Part shown: in pieces, positions 19,297 to 28,932 of the stretch | Layout: every line of letters begins with the position of its first letter | Numbering within the stretch: the stretch's first letter is position 1 | DNA from: Flavobacterium sp. N1994 | GTDB lineage: Bacteria; Bacteroidota; Bacteroidia; Flavobacteriales; Flavobacteriaceae | NCBI RefSeq assembly: GCF_025947145.1 | Contig: NZ_CP109999.1 | Coordinates: forward strand, 1,488,001 to 1,552,000 | Direction of reading: 5' to 3' | DNA: 64,000 bases | Made by a program: the position numbers and the translations under genes | Notes under the pieces: model-generated | Told to the model about the DNA's origin: nothing | Database searches by the model: none | Seen by the model: the letters and a program-made list of their open reading frames with translations, nothing else

Positions 19297-20325
19297 TTAT
19301 CTGTTTGTTCCTTGTTCGTTCAACCAATCAGCATATTTTTTAGCATTTACTTGATGCTGCTCGTAAGTTGAAGCAAAAACATGATAGCCAAATTTTTCAA
19401 CGCTGGCACAAAAATAAAGATAGTCGTGTTTTTCAGCATTCAAAACAGCATCAATGGCATCAACATCAGGCATAGCAATTGGTCCAGGAGGCAAACCAAT
19501 ATTTTTATAGGTATTGTATGGAGAATTTATAAATAAATCGTTGTATAAAACGCGTTTGATTACTTGGTTAAAATCGTTATCTCTTAGTTTCAAAGCATAA
19601 ATTACTGTAGGATCTGCTTGCAAAGGCATTCCTTGATTCAATCGGTTAAGATAAACTCCTGCAATTATTGGACGCTCACTTTTCTTAACAGATTCTTTGT
19701 GCACTATAGATGCAACAGTAATTACTTGAACTGGAGTTAAATTTAAAGCGGTCGCCTTTGTAATTCTCTCTTTTGTCCAAAAGCGATTGTATTCATCGAG
19801 CATTTTATTTCTGAATTTTTCAGCCGTAATATTCCAATATACTTCATAGGTATTAGGCAAAAACATAGCAAAAACATTGTCTTTTGTAAAACCGTTTTTC
19901 TTCAAGAAAATGGTATCACGAAAAGTTGCCAAAAGTTTGGTAGTATCTGGTTCAATTTGAGAGCTCAAGCGTTCGCATAGATTTTCCAATCGTTCCTGAT
20001 TATTAAAAGCCAATTTTACTGGAACATTTCTCCTCATTGCTGAGACCAATTGAAAAGCACTCATTCCTTTTTTTAACAAAAAACGTCCAGCTTTCACATT
20101 TTCAGGATAGGAACGACGATTAGCAATGAACTCAAAATCGCTCATGTTTTTGACAAAGGGCGAAATTATTTTCTGAACATCTTCATATTTTGAACCGGTT
20201 GGAATTTGAACATAAATTTCATCTTTTTCGAAATTGGTATCCGAAGTGAAAAATTTGATATAAATAATCGCTACAAAAACGATAAAAACGACACCTAAAA
20301 TCTTTATAATTTTACTCTTGTTCAA
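19297..20325 (-). CDS. mltG: Endolytic peptidoglycan transglycosylase MltG (YceG-like), TTG start
   Basis: Cleaves nascent glycan strands in the inner-membrane periplasm and terminates their elongation. The 342-aa protein has an N-terminal membrane anchor (residues 5-25), a LysM-like region, and the catalytic domain with E211 in SIVHKES, E217, and the signature MPLQADPT at 233-240, followed by YNTYKNIGLPPGPI. No ATG precedes the conserved anchor, so TTG at 20325 is the likely start. It sits 17 nt after the acetyltransferase gene and forms an operon with dapF, another peptidoglycan gene. Confidence 0.95.
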   Translation of the reverse strand: MNKSKIIKILGVVFIVFVAIIYIKFFTSDTNFEKDEIYVQIPTGSKYEDVQKIISPFVKNMSDFEFIANRRSYPENVKAGRFLLKKGMSAFQLVSAMRRNVPVKLAFNNQERLENLCERLSSQIEPDTTKLLATFRDTIFLKKNGFTKDNVFAMFLPNTYEVYWNITAEKFRNKMLDEYNRFWTKERITKATALNLTPVQVITVASIVHKESVKKSERPIIAGVYLNRLNQGMPLQADPTVIYALKLRDNDFNQVIKRVLYNDLFINSPYNTYKNIGLPPGPIAMPDVDAIDAVLNAEKHDYLYFCASVEKFGYHVFASTYEQHQVNAKKYADWLNEQGTNR

Positions 20326-20342
20326 AACTAAAAGGTTTAAAT

Positions 20343-20870
20343 TTATTTATTAATTAATTGAAAAATAGCTTCGTCTTGGAAAATAGCATTGTTGAAATTC
20401 CAATCTTTTTTTATACCTATTCTTTCAAATCCAAATGTAGTAAAAAGCATTAAACTCGCTTTATTTTCTGTTCCAATATTTGCATAAAGCTGATGTAACT
20501 GCAATTGCTTAAAAGCATAATCAATTACCAAACCTAGAGCCTCTTTACCAAAACCATTGTTTCTGTCATTTTCATTTTGGATGATGATTCCAACTCCAGC
20601 GCGTTTGTTTTTAACATCAAAATCAAATAAATCAATCAATCCAATAGCTTCAGAAGTATCTTTTTTACAAATGGCTAATCGGAGTTGCTTAGCTTCATAA
20701 ATATCTTGATGTGCATTTTCGAGATATTGTCTAATGAGAAATTTGCTGTAAGGAGTTATAGTATTACTGACTTCCCAAATATTTTCATCGTTTTCTATGG
20801 CGTAGATAAACTCTAAATCTTCAGGTTCGAGTGCTCTGAGATAACTTATATTTCCCTGTAATGTTACCAT
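20343..20870 (-). CDS. RimJ/RimL-type GNAT acetyltransferase
   Basis: A 175-aa GNAT protein. It begins with the RimJ/L-like LRALEPEDLEFIYAIEN and contains the acetyl-CoA-binding segment NDRNNGFGKEALGLVIDYAF, followed by ANIGTENKASLMLFTTFGF. Family members acetylate protein N-termini, amino sugars or small molecules; the target here is unknown. The start overlaps the dapF stop by 7 nt, so it is translationally coupled to dapF. Confidence 0.87.
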   Translation of the reverse strand: MVTLQGNISYLRALEPEDLEFIYAIENDENIWEVSNTITPYSKFLIRQYLENAHQDIYEAKQLRLAICKKDTSEAIGLIDLFDFDVKNKRAGVGIIIQNENDRNNGFGKEALGLVIDYAFKQLQLHQLYANIGTENKASLMLFTTFGFERIGIKKDWNFNNAIFQDEAIFQLINK

Positions 20871-21646
20871 TCTATTTCTCCTTCAAAAACAAAGGTAGCT
20901 GGACCTTTTAGAAATACATTAGTATATTCATTCCCATTTTTTTCAAAAAAGACTTCGAGCTTTCCTCCTTCAACATCTAAATAAATATGATTAGAATTTG
21001 TTCTTCCAAGCGCATTCATTGCTATGGCTGTTGCAGTTGCTCCTGTACCACAAGAAAAAGTTTCATCTTCTACTCCGCGTTCGTAAGTTCTTAAACGGAA
21101 ATGATTTTCAGAAATTTGCTTTACAAAATTCACATTACTTCCTGCCTTTCCATACAAATCTGAATAGCGAATTTTAGCTCCATTGGTTTTAACATCATAA
21201 TGATCTAAATCATCTACTAACATAACATGATGTGGTGAACCCGTATTTAAGAAAACAAAATCATTTTCTATTTTTACTTCATTCACATCTTTCATCCCTA
21301 AAGAAATAATATGGTTTTCAAAAATTGAAGCATGATGTAAACCATCTGTAGCAATAAAAGTAGTTTCATTTGAAATCAGATTCAAGCTTTTGGCGAAAGC
21401 TACTATACATCTTCCCCCGTTACCACACATAGAACTTTGGTTGCCGTCCGAATTGTAATAAACCATTCTAAAATCAGTTTCCAAATCATCCTCTAACAAT
21501 ATCAATCCGTCTGCACCAATTCCGAAACGGCGGTCACATAGTTTTTCTATGAGTTTAGTGTCTGTTTTTGGAAAATTATTTTGACGATTATCAATAAAGA
21601 CAAAATCGTTACCAGTTCCTTCGTATTTGTAAAATGTGGTTTGCAT
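20864..21646 (-). CDS. dapF: Diaminopimelate epimerase
   Basis: Converts LL- to meso-diaminopimelate for lysine and peptidoglycan synthesis. From the ATG at 21646 it is 260 aa, starting with the expected FYKYEGTGNDF. The two catalytic cysteines are C74 in SSMCGNGG and C199 in ETFSCGTG. A GTG at 21664 would add six residues, but a TATCTTTG promoter element covers 21664-21671, so the ATG is preferred. First gene of the dapF-acetyltransferase-mltG-DUF2279 operon. Confidence 0.97.
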   Translation of the reverse strand: MQTTFYKYEGTGNDFVFIDNRQNNFPKTDTKLIEKLCDRRFGIGADGLILLEDDLETDFRMVYYNSDGNQSSMCGNGGRCIVAFAKSLNLISNETTFIATDGLHHASIFENHIISLGMKDVNEVKIENDFVFLNTGSPHHVMLVDDLDHYDVKTNGAKIRYSDLYGKAGSNVNFVKQISENHFRLRTYERGVEDETFSCGTGATATAIAMNALGRTNSNHIYLDVEGGKLEVFFEKNGNEYTNVFLKGPATFVFEGEIEW

Positions 21647-21663
21647 AGCGTAGTTTACTCTCA

Positions 21664-21671
21664 CAAAGATA
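21664..21671 (-). promoter_or_regulatory. Putative -7 element of the dapF operon
   Basis: On the minus strand TATCTTTG matches TAnnTTTG and ends 17 nt before the dapF ATG. The -33 region is AT-rich without a clear TTTG. Confidence 0.45.
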
Positions 21672-21778
21672 GCAATTATTAAGATTAACTTAAAAATTGT
21701 TAAACGAGCGTTAAACTGATTTTTTGAAAAAGAGAAATTTATAATTTTACTTTCAAATAATTTAAAATGGTATTGATT

Positions 21779-23167
21779 ATGAAACGTATATCAAGTTTAT
21801 TTCTAATTTCTTTATTTAGTGGGGCAACCACACTTGGTGCTTATAAATTATTTATTGAAGGAAAAAGCAATCGTGATTCGATTGTCACTATGGCACCAAA
21901 TAATTACACCAAAAATGTAGGATTATCGAGTGAAGCTATTGATTTTACTGCTGCTGCAGAAAACACAGTTCATACAGTAGTCCACGTTAAAAATGTTTCG
22001 ATTAGAACCGTTTACGATCCAATGATGCAATGGTTTTATGGAAGTAGCGGCACTCAACAACAAGAACAAGTCGGAACAGGCTCAGGTGTCATCATTTCAG
22101 AAGATGGTTATATTGTAACTAATAATCACGTAGTAAAAAACGCTACTGATTTGGAAGTAACTTTAAACAACAATAAGTCATACAAAGCAAAACTTATTGG
22201 AACCGATTCAAAAATGGATATTGCTTTATTAAAAATCAATGCTGATGAAAAATTACCTTATTCTACTTTTGCTGATTCAGATCAAGTAAAAGTTGGGGAA
22301 TGGGTCTTGGCTGTTGGAAATCCATATAACTTAACATCAACAGTTACGGCAGGAATTGTTTCGGCAAAAGCTAGAAATTTAGAAAACAACGGACTTCAAT
22401 CTTTTATTCAAACTGATGCTGCTGTAAACCCAGGAAATTCTGGTGGCGCTTTGGTTAACACTCGTGGAGAATTAATCGGAATAAACACTATGATTTCATC
22501 CCCAACGGGAAGTTATGCCGGTTATTCTTTCGCTATTCCATCCAATATTACAAGAAAAATTATTGAAGACATAATGGAATTCGGGAATGTGCAACGTGGT
22601 ATATTAGGTGTTGAAGGTGGAGAATTAAACAGTAAAGCTTCAAAAGAATTAGGCATTAATGATACTGAAGGTTTCTATATCAGCAAAGTGACTAAAAATT
22701 CAGGAGCAGAAAAAGCAGGTTTACAAAAGGGTGATATTATCAAAAAATTAGACAATCAAGAAATTAATACTTTCGCTGAGCTTTCAGGATACATAAGTAC
22801 CAAAAGACCCAACGATAAAGTAAAAGTAACTTTCATTAGACATGGTGAAACGAAATCAGCTGCGGTAACCTTAATCAAGAATGATGTTTTTACTACGGAC
22901 TTTAAAGGACTAGAATTAGAAAACATTGAGGCTACTGATAAGAAAAAATTCAAAATTGATTATGGTGTGAGGATTAAAGATATTAATAATGATAATCTTA
23001 AACCCTACTATGATCAACTAAAAGGAGGAATAATACTTTCTGTTGACAACGTAAAAGCTACTGATGTCGAAAGTATTTCTAGGTTTTTAAATAAAAAAGA
23101 TGAAAACCAAAGCGTAAACATTCAGATGCTTAATAGGTTAGGACAAATAATTCAAGTCATTTTATAA
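21779..23167 (+). CDS. htrA: HtrA/Deg-family periplasmic serine protease
   Basis: An envelope protein-quality-control protease. From the ATG at 21779 it is 462 aa; an ATG at 21767 would add MVLI in front of the signal/anchor sequence MKRISSLFLISLFSGATTLG. The catalytic triad is visible: H117 in VTNNHVV, D147 in SKMDIALLKI, and S221 in NPGNSGGALV. The first PDZ domain starts near RGILGVEG and contains NSGAEKAGLQKGDII; a second, degenerate PDZ domain forms the C terminus. It is divergent from dapF and followed by a strong terminator, so it is monocistronic. Confidence 0.95.
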   Translation: MKRISSLFLISLFSGATTLGAYKLFIEGKSNRDSIVTMAPNNYTKNVGLSSEAIDFTAAAENTVHTVVHVKNVSIRTVYDPMMQWFYGSSGTQQQEQVGTGSGVIISEDGYIVTNNHVVKNATDLEVTLNNNKSYKAKLIGTDSKMDIALLKINADEKLPYSTFADSDQVKVGEWVLAVGNPYNLTSTVTAGIVSAKARNLENNGLQSFIQTDAAVNPGNSGGALVNTRGELIGINTMISSPTGSYAGYSFAIPSNITRKIIEDIMEFGNVQRGILGVEGGELNSKASKELGINDTEGFYISKVTKNSGAEKAGLQKGDIIKKLDNQEINTFAELSGYISTKRPNDKVKVTFIRHGETKSAAVTLIKNDVFTTDFKGLELENIEATDKKKFKIDYGVRIKDINNDNLKPYYDQLKGGIILSVDNVKATDVESISRFLNKKDENQSVNIQMLNRLGQIIQVIL

Positions 23168-23189
23168 AGGTTAAAGATTAATAATCATT

Positions 23190-23218
23190 AAAACCAGTTC
23201 GAAATTTGAACTGGTTTT
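23190..23218 (+). terminator. Intrinsic terminator after htrA
   Basis: AAAACCAGTTC and GAACTGGTTTT pair around a GAAATTT loop, with a T-run extending to TTTTTTT. Confidence 0.85.
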
Positions 23219-23247
23219 TTTGTTTTGTAAAAAAGTTACGAAATCGT

Positions 23248-23278
23248 TTTCGTGAAAGACTTCTATTTTATATTTTTG
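23248..23278 (+). promoter_or_regulatory. Putative gap promoter
   Basis: TATTTTTG at 23271-23278 matches the -7 element; TTTC at 23248-23251 is a near -33 match with a 19-nt spacer. It would give a leader of about 70 nt that contains a small GGCT/AGCC hairpin near 23290. Confidence 0.5.
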
Positions 23279-23353
23279 CGCCACCCGAGGCTGACAAGCC
23301 GAATTGAACGGAGTTAAATTTAAATTTACACACAACTAAAACTTATCTTTTTT

Positions 23354-24802
23354 ATGGACAGTAACAAATTTTACGAGAAGGAATTATCTTTTCAAGCAGA
23401 CAGACGTAAAGCCGCTGTTGAATTAATCAAAATCATCAGCGATTTATGGTATGACAAATCTATCGAGTTAGTTCTTTTTAGAAATCAATTGATTGATAAA
23501 AATGTTAGTGATATTATCAATTTTCATGAATATGCAGGTGAGTTTGTTCAAAAACCAATCAACATTTTTGATTCTGTGGAGATTGCCCGTGCCATTGAAA
23601 ATTTAGACTTACCACCTTCTAGAATTGATATTGGAAAATTGACTTACGAGTATCATCTTGAAGACAATAAATATCATGACAGTCGTGCTTTTGTTATTGA
23701 CAAACTAAAAAATGCTAAAGATTTTCAAGATTTAAAACCAAAAGATGTAGTCTTATATGGTTTTGGTAGAATCGGTCGTTTGTTAGCTCGTGAGATGATG
23801 AGCAAAATGGGTAAAGGACAACAACTTCGTCTACGGGCCATTGTAACTAGAGATAGAAACGATGCTTCTTCATTAGAAAAAAGAGCATCCTTACTTCGTT
23901 ATGATTCGGTTCATGGTGATTTTCAAGGCTCAGTTCAAGCCGATGCTGAAAATAATGCTTTAATAATAAACGGCACAACAGTTCATGTTATTACTGCTAA
24001 TGGTCCAGAAGAAATTGATTATACTCCATTCGGGATTTCGGATGCTTTATTAATTGATAATACTGGAGCTTTTACAACAGAAGAACAATTGAAACGTCAC
24101 CTTACTTCAAAAGGAGTTGACAAAGTATTATTGACTGCACCTGGAAAAGGAGTTCCAAATATTGTATATGGTGTGAATCACAACGACTATAATCCAGATA
24201 AAGTTGATATTTTTTCAGCGGCATCCTGTACAACAAATGCTATCACTCCTGTTCTGAAAGTAATAGAAGATACGCTAGGAGTTGTAAAAGGCCATATTGA
24301 AACGATTCATGCTTACACAAACGACCAAAACTTGGTTGACAACATGCACAAAAAATACCGTCGTGGTCGTGCAGCAGCATTGAATATGGTTATTACCGAA
24401 ACAGGTGCCGGAACGGCAGTTGCCAAAGCATTACCAAGTTTAGCTGGTAAATTAACCTCTAATGCCATTAGAGTTCCTGTTCCTAATGGTTCTTTAGTCG
24501 TTATGAATTTGGAAGTTGGGAAACAAACTTCTTTCGAGGATGTAAATGCTATAATGAAAAAATATGCCCTTGAAGGCGAATTGGTGGAACAAATTAGATA
24601 TTCATTAAATAACGAACTCGTTTCATCTGATATTGTTGGAACTGCTCAACCCTCAATTTATGACAGTAATGCAACCATTGTTTCAGGCGATGGAAAGAAC
24701 ATTGTATTATATGTATGGTATGATAACGAATACGGATATAGCCATCAAGTAATCCGTTTAGCAAAATATATAGCTAAAGTAAGACGTTATACTTATTACT
24801 AA
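23354..24802 (+). CDS. gap: Glyceraldehyde-3-phosphate dehydrogenase, long form
   Basis: The central glycolytic/gluconeogenic dehydrogenase. The NAD(P)-binding motif GFGRIGR is at residues 136-142 and the catalytic cysteine is C292 in SAASCTTNAITP, followed by HAYTNDQNLVDN and the WYDNEYGYSHQ segment near the C terminus. At 482 aa it is about 140 residues longer than the classical enzyme; the extra part is an N-terminal, mostly helical and charged extension. Such long forms are known in Bacteroidota and some proteobacteria. Cofactor preference and direction cannot be told from sequence. Flanked by terminators, so monocistronic. Confidence 0.95.
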   Translation: MDSNKFYEKELSFQADRRKAAVELIKIISDLWYDKSIELVLFRNQLIDKNVSDIINFHEYAGEFVQKPINIFDSVEIARAIENLDLPPSRIDIGKLTYEYHLEDNKYHDSRAFVIDKLKNAKDFQDLKPKDVVLYGFGRIGRLLAREMMSKMGKGQQLRLRAIVTRDRNDASSLEKRASLLRYDSVHGDFQGSVQADAENNALIINGTTVHVITANGPEEIDYTPFGISDALLIDNTGAFTTEEQLKRHLTSKGVDKVLLTAPGKGVPNIVYGVNHNDYNPDKVDIFSAASCTTNAITPVLKVIEDTLGVVKGHIETIHAYTNDQNLVDNMHKKYRRGRAAALNMVITETGAGTAVAKALPSLAGKLTSNAIRVPVPNGSLVVMNLEVGKQTSFEDVNAIMKKYALEGELVEQIRYSLNNELVSSDIVGTAQPSIYDSNATIVSGDGKNIVLYVWYDNEYGYSHQVIRLAKYIAKVRRYTYY

Positions 24803-24822
24803 GATTAGTATTTCAGTAGGGT

Positions 24823-24860
24823 AAAATCCGTTTAGTTTGTTTAGAGCTAAACGGATTTTT
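24823..24860 (+). terminator. Intrinsic terminator after gap
   Basis: AAAATCCGTTTAG pairs with CTAAACGGATTTT around an 11-nt loop, with the T-run at the 3' side. Confidence 0.85.
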
Positions 24861-24958
24861 TGTAGTTATCAACATTTTTTTGTTGATAAACGTGTTTTGC
24901 ATTAAAATAATTATTAATTTTCGCCTCTAATTTGTTGCCCCACACAAATCTATTACAT

Positions 24959-25336
24959 ATGAAGAAAGTGCTTTTTGGTTTACTTATCGTAACTTGTTTT
25001 GCGTTCTCTAAAGGAGAACCTAAGATTGAGACCTATAATTATGGTCAAAATGGAATGGAGTTGGTAGCTCGTTCCAAAAAAGGTGTTATCATAGTGAGCA
25101 CCTTCAATTCTAAAATGACAATTCGTCAAGACATTGCAAGAAGATTGTATGATTTGTATTTAGCTAATAAATTACAAAGCAATAAAAAAGTAACTGTTGA
25201 TGGTGCTGAAGCCGATGTTACTGGAAAATGTGTTATCCGAAAAAAGAACAGTTTAACCGCAGTAGACTTCTACTATGAAGAAGTAGCTTGGAACACAGGT
25301 CTCAAAGAAGTTTATAAAAATACTTTACAACAATAA
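24959..25336 (+). CDS. Small exported protein of unknown function
   Basis: 125 aa from the ATG at 24959; the frame reaches a TTG at 24932, but the ATG gives a proper signal sequence, KKVLFGLLIVTCFAFS. The mature part is about 105 residues, basic, without cysteines, and predicted mixed alpha/beta by eye (strands around ELVARSKKGVIIVSTF). I do not recognise a family. It lies between the gap terminator and its own terminator, so it is monocistronic. It probably acts in the periplasm. Confidence 0.7.
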   Translation: MKKVLFGLLIVTCFAFSKGEPKIETYNYGQNGMELVARSKKGVIIVSTFNSKMTIRQDIARRLYDLYLANKLQSNKKVTVDGAEADVTGKCVIRKKNSLTAVDFYYEEVAWNTGLKEVYKNTLQQ

Positions 25337-25340
25337 AAAA

Positions 25341-25370
25341 AAATGCTCAACAAATGTTGAGCATTTTTTT
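25341..25370. terminator. Bidirectional terminator between the small exported gene and aconitase
   Basis: ATGCTCAACA and TGTTGAGCAT form a perfect 10-bp stem with an AA loop, with A-runs and T-runs on either side, between convergent genes. Confidence 0.9.
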
Positions 25371-25388
25371 ATCCTTCCATTAAATTAA

Positions 25389-27653
25389 TTATGCTTTTCC
25401 AGCAGCAATTAAATTCAATGCTGAACCCGCGACAAACCAACCTATTTGACTTTCGTTATAAGTGTGATTTGCTAAGATGATATCTTTCGAACCATCAGAG
25501 TGAACAAATTCTAAAGTTAGAGGCTTACCAGGAGCAAAGTCTGTTAAATCTAAGAAATTAATAGTATCATTCTCTTGGATTTTGTCATAATCTGCTTCGT
25601 TAGCAAATGTCAATGCCAACATTCCTTGTTTTTTCAAATTAGTTTCATGGATACGAGCAAATGATTTCACCAACACCGCTTTAACGCCTAAGAATCTTGG
25701 TTCCATAGCCGCATGCTCACGAGAAGACCCTTCACCATAGTTTTGATCTCCCACTACAATGGTTGGAACTCCAGCTGCTTTATAAGCTCTTTGAACCGCA
25801 GGAACAGCATCATAAGCTCCTGTCAATTGATTTTTAACTTTATTAGCTTCTTGGTTAAAAGCATTCACTGCTCCAATCAACATATTGTTGGAAATATTAT
25901 CTAAATGTCCACGGAATCGCAACCATGGTCCAGCCATAGAGATGTGATCAGTAGTACATTTACCAAATGCTTTAATTAACAATTTTGCACCAGTAATGTT
26001 TTTACCATCCCAAGCTTCAAATGGCGCTAACAATTGTAAACGTTCTGAAGTAGGAGAAACAGCTACTTGAACATGACTTCCGTCTTCTGCTGGAGCTTGA
26101 AAACCGGCATCATCAACATCAAAGCCTCTCTTTGGCAACTCATCTCCATGAGGCGGGTTCAACTTTACAGCTTCACCGTTATCATTTAGTAATGTATCTG
26201 TTATTGGATTAAAAGTTAAATCTCCTGAAATCGCTAAAGCAGCTACCATTTCTGGAGAAGTTACAAAAGCGTGTGTATTAGGGTTTCCGTCTGCACGTTT
26301 AGAGAAGTTTCTGTTAAAAGAGTGAACGATAGTGTTTTTTTCTCCTTTATCCGCTCCTGCTCTATCCCATTGTCCTATACATGGCCCACAAGCATTAGTA
26401 AATACTTTAGTTCCCATTTTTTCGAAAGTGGCAATGATTCCGTCTCTTTCTATAGTGTAACGAATTTGCTCTGAACCTGGATTGATACCAAATTCTGCTT
26501 TTGGTGTAATTCCGTGAGCAACTGCTTGCTCTACGATGGATGCCGCACGGGCCATATCTTCATAAGAAGAATTGGTGCAAGAACCTATTAATCCCCACTC
26601 TACTTTTAAAGGCCATCCATTAGCTATTGCCTCTTCTTTCATTTTAGAAACTGGTGTTCCTCTGTCTGGAGTAAATGGTCCGTTGATATGTGGCTCTAAT
26701 TCTGATAAGTTAATTTCAATTACTTGATCAAAATACTGACTTGGATTAGCGTAAACTTCAGCATCACCAGTTAAATAATTTGCCACTTTATCAGCAGCAT
26801 CAACTATATCTTGACGATCAGTAGCTGCTAAATATCTTCTCATCGAATCATCATAACCAAAAGTTGAAGTCGTAGCTCCGATTTCAGCCCCCATGTTACA
26901 AATGGTACCTTTACCAGTACAAGACATACTAGTTGCTCCTTCTCCAAAATATTCTACAATAGCGCCTGTTCCTCCTTTTACGGTAAGAATATCAGCTACT
27001 TTTAAGATTACATCTTTTGGCGCAGTCCAGCCGTTTAATTTTCCTGTCAATTTTACTCCGATTAGTTTAGGAAACTTTAATTCCCATGACATACCAGACA
27101 TAACATCTACAGCATCTGCACCACCAACTCCGATGGCTAACATTCCTAATCCTCCTGCATTTACGGTGTGTGAATCGGTTCCAATCATCATCCCGCCTGG
27201 GAATGCATAATTTTCTAAAACGATTTGGTGTATAATTCCTGAACCTGGTTTCCAAAAACCAATTCCATATTTATTAGAAACTGAAGAAAGAAAATCAAAA
27301 ACTTCTTTCGATTGATTGTTTGCAAAAGCTAAATCTGTTGCAGCACCTTCTTTAGCCTGAATTAAGTGGTCACAATGAACGGTAGTTGGAACGGCAACTG
27401 TCTTTTTCCCAGCGTGCATAAATTGTAATAATGCCATTTGTGCTGTTGCATCTTGACAAGCTACTCTATCGGGAGCAAAATCAACATAATCTTTTCCTCT
27501 TGAATAAGCTTGTGAAGGATTACCTTCCCATAAATGTGAATATAAAATCTTTTCAGATAACGTAAGTGGACGACCAACAAGTTCACGAGCTTTATCGACT
27601 CTTTGAGCCATCGTGGCATACACTTTTTTAATCATTTCAATATCAAAAGCCAT
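25389..27653 (-). CDS. acn: Aconitate hydratase (mitochondrial-type aconitase)
   Basis: Interconverts citrate and isocitrate in the TCA cycle using a [4Fe-4S] cluster. The 754-aa length and sequence match the mitochondrial-like aconitase of Bacteroidota. Cluster ligands are C359 in GSCTNSS and C422/C425 in ACGPCIG; HCDHL near residue 93 and [13 protein letters not shown] near 158 are substrate-site motifs. The swivel domain contains [19 protein letters not shown]. It has its own promoter (27683-27690) and terminator, so it is monocistronic. Confidence 0.97.
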   Translation of the reverse strand: MAFDIEMIKKVYATMAQRVDKARELVGRPLTLSEKILYSHLWEGNPSQAYSRGKDYVDFAPDRVACQDATAQMALLQFMHAGKKTVAVPTTVHCDHLIQAKEGAATDLAFANNQSKEVFDFLSSVSNKYGIGFWKPGSGIIHQIVLENYAFPGGMMIGTDSHTVNAGGLGMLAIGVGGADAVDVMSGMSWELKFPKLIGVKLTGKLNGWTAPKDVILKVADILTVKGGTGAIVEYFGEGATSMSCTGKGTICNMGAEIGATTSTFGYDDSMRRYLAATDRQDIVDAADKVANYLTGDAEVYANPSQYFDQVIEINLSELEPHINGPFTPDRGTPVSKMKEEAIANGWPLKVEWGLIGSCTNSSYEDMARAASIVEQAVAHGITPKAEFGINPGSEQIRYTIERDGIIATFEKMGTKVFTNACGPCIGQWDRAGADKGEKNTIVHSFNRNFSKRADGNPNTHAFVTSPEMVAALAISGDLTFNPITDTLLNDNGEAVKLNPPHGDELPKRGFDVDDAGFQAPAEDGSHVQVAVSPTSERLQLLAPFEAWDGKNITGAKLLIKAFGKCTTDHISMAGPWLRFRGHLDNISNNMLIGAVNAFNQEANKVKNQLTGAYDAVPAVQRAYKAAGVPTIVVGDQNYGEGSSREHAAMEPRFLGVKAVLVKSFARIHETNLKKQGMLALTFANEADYDKIQENDTINFLDLTDFAPGKPLTLEFVHSDGSKDIILANHTYNESQIGWFVAGSALNLIAAGKA

Positions 27654-27682
27654 AGTATATATAGGTTTATTTGTTTGCAGTG

Positions 27683-27712
27683 CAAATTTACGAAAACGTT
27701 GTACTTCTGAAA
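27683..27712 (-). promoter_or_regulatory. Putative aconitase promoter
   Basis: On the minus strand TAAATTTG (27683-27690) fits TAnnTTTG, with a near -33 match TTTC 18 nt further upstream. It gives a leader of roughly 25 nt before the ATG at 27653. Confidence 0.5.
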
Positions 27713-27819
27713 AGTTTTTAATTGAATATGTTGCTTTTAGCTGATGTTTTGCGAAATGATGATTTTTGCCATTGCTTTATTGCAAATACTTTAATTAAAG
27801 CAGTATAAAATGACTATTC

Positions 27820-28932
27820 TTAATTTTTATCCCTTAAATCCATCATTGGTTTTTCAAAAAAACGATACAATAAATAACTTAATGTAATCGTTATCCCAAA
27901 ATAAATTAGCAGAAAAAAACTCAGCATCAAAGAATTTTGAGATTCCATTGGGAAATAATGCTTCATCAATTGCAACACCAAACTATAATGCAAGAGGTAT
28001 ATAGAATAGGAAATGATACTGATAAAAGTGATTGGTTTAGCAAGGAGATTTTTTTCTTCTTTCCATTCTGACAAAAAAGGAAGAAAGCAAGCAACAGTAA
28101 TAGAAACGAAAGGAAGATAAAATACATTCCATAACATCGAATGGGTTTCTATAAACAACCCTAATCGACCAATTCCAACAAACAAAAACATAAAAAACAA
28201 CACTCCTAAAACAAAAAATACTTTTCTGCTTTTCTGCCATAAAGAAGCATAGTTACAATAAATCCAGCTACATAAAACGCCAATAAAAATACTATCTAAA
28301 CGATAAAGTACAACCGATTTTAAAGAGGCATTCCATTGTGTTATAGTTGTATTAGTTGTGTGATATTGATAATAAATTTTGTTACAAAAGAAAATTAATA
28401 TCAAAGCCAATACTGAAAAAAGAAAAAATCTTGATTTATTTTTTGGCTTACTAAAAGTTGCTGAAATCAAAAGAAAAATGGGCAAAACTATGTACGCAAA
28501 CTCCTCAACTGAAAGACTCCAGGATTCTGTAAAAAAAGGCAACATGGGAGTGTTGAAGTTTTGAAGAAACAAAAAGTATTTCCAAAGTGAATCAATCGAA
28601 TATCCCAATACAGTGGAGACTACAATATTCAAAAGTAATATTAAAAAATAATTAGGTAAAGTTCTGAACCATCTTCGCTTTAAGAAATGAAAGAGTTGCT
28701 TAAAAGAAAAATCCTCTTTAATGTAGGTTTGGTATAGTATTTTACCAATTAAAAAACCACTTAATACAAAGAAAATCTCGACGCCAAAAAAACCAAACAA
28801 GACAAAAATCTGATAAATAAATCTTTGACTTGGCGGAAAAATCCAAAGACTATGCCCGAACACCACCATTAAAATAGCAATGGCACGCATTAAATCGAGG
28901 CCAAAAACTCTTTCTTTTATACTACTTTTCAT
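27820..28932 (-). CDS. Acyltransferase 3 family membrane protein (OafA/YrhL-like), copy 2
   Basis: A 370-aa integral membrane protein with about ten hydrophobic segments. The N-terminal catalytic signature is present: FGLDLMRAIAILMVVFGHS, with the conserved Arg and His of membrane O-acyltransferases, then ILSGFLIGKIL and FFTESWSLSVEEFAY. Members transfer acetyl or succinyl groups onto surface polysaccharide, peptidoglycan or lipids; the acceptor is unknown. It overlaps the upstream paralogue by 11 nt and is certainly co-transcribed with it. No glycan synthesis genes are adjacent. Confidence 0.88.
   Translation of the reverse strand: MKSSIKERVFGLDLMRAIAILMVVFGHSLWIFPPSQRFIYQIFVLFGFFGVEIFFVLSGFLIGKILYQTYIKEDFSFKQLFHFLKRRWFRTLPNYFLILLLNIVVSTVLGYSIDSLWKYFLFLQNFNTPMLPFFTESWSLSVEEFAYIVLPIFLLISATFSKPKNKSRFFLFSVLALILIFFCNKIYYQYHTTNTTITQWNASLKSVVLYRLDSIFIGVLCSWIYCNYASLWQKSRKVFFVLGVLFFMFLFVGIGRLGLFIETHSMLWNVFYLPFVSITVACFLPFLSEWKEEKNLLAKPITFISIISYSIYLLHYSLVLQLMKHYFPMESQNSLMLSFFLLIYFGITITLSYLLYRFFEKPMMDLRDKN

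Noticed and set aside
28922..28932. Frameshift splitting one acyltransferase into two
   Set aside because: Both parts are full-length and each has its own complete N-terminal catalytic motif, so they are two genes.
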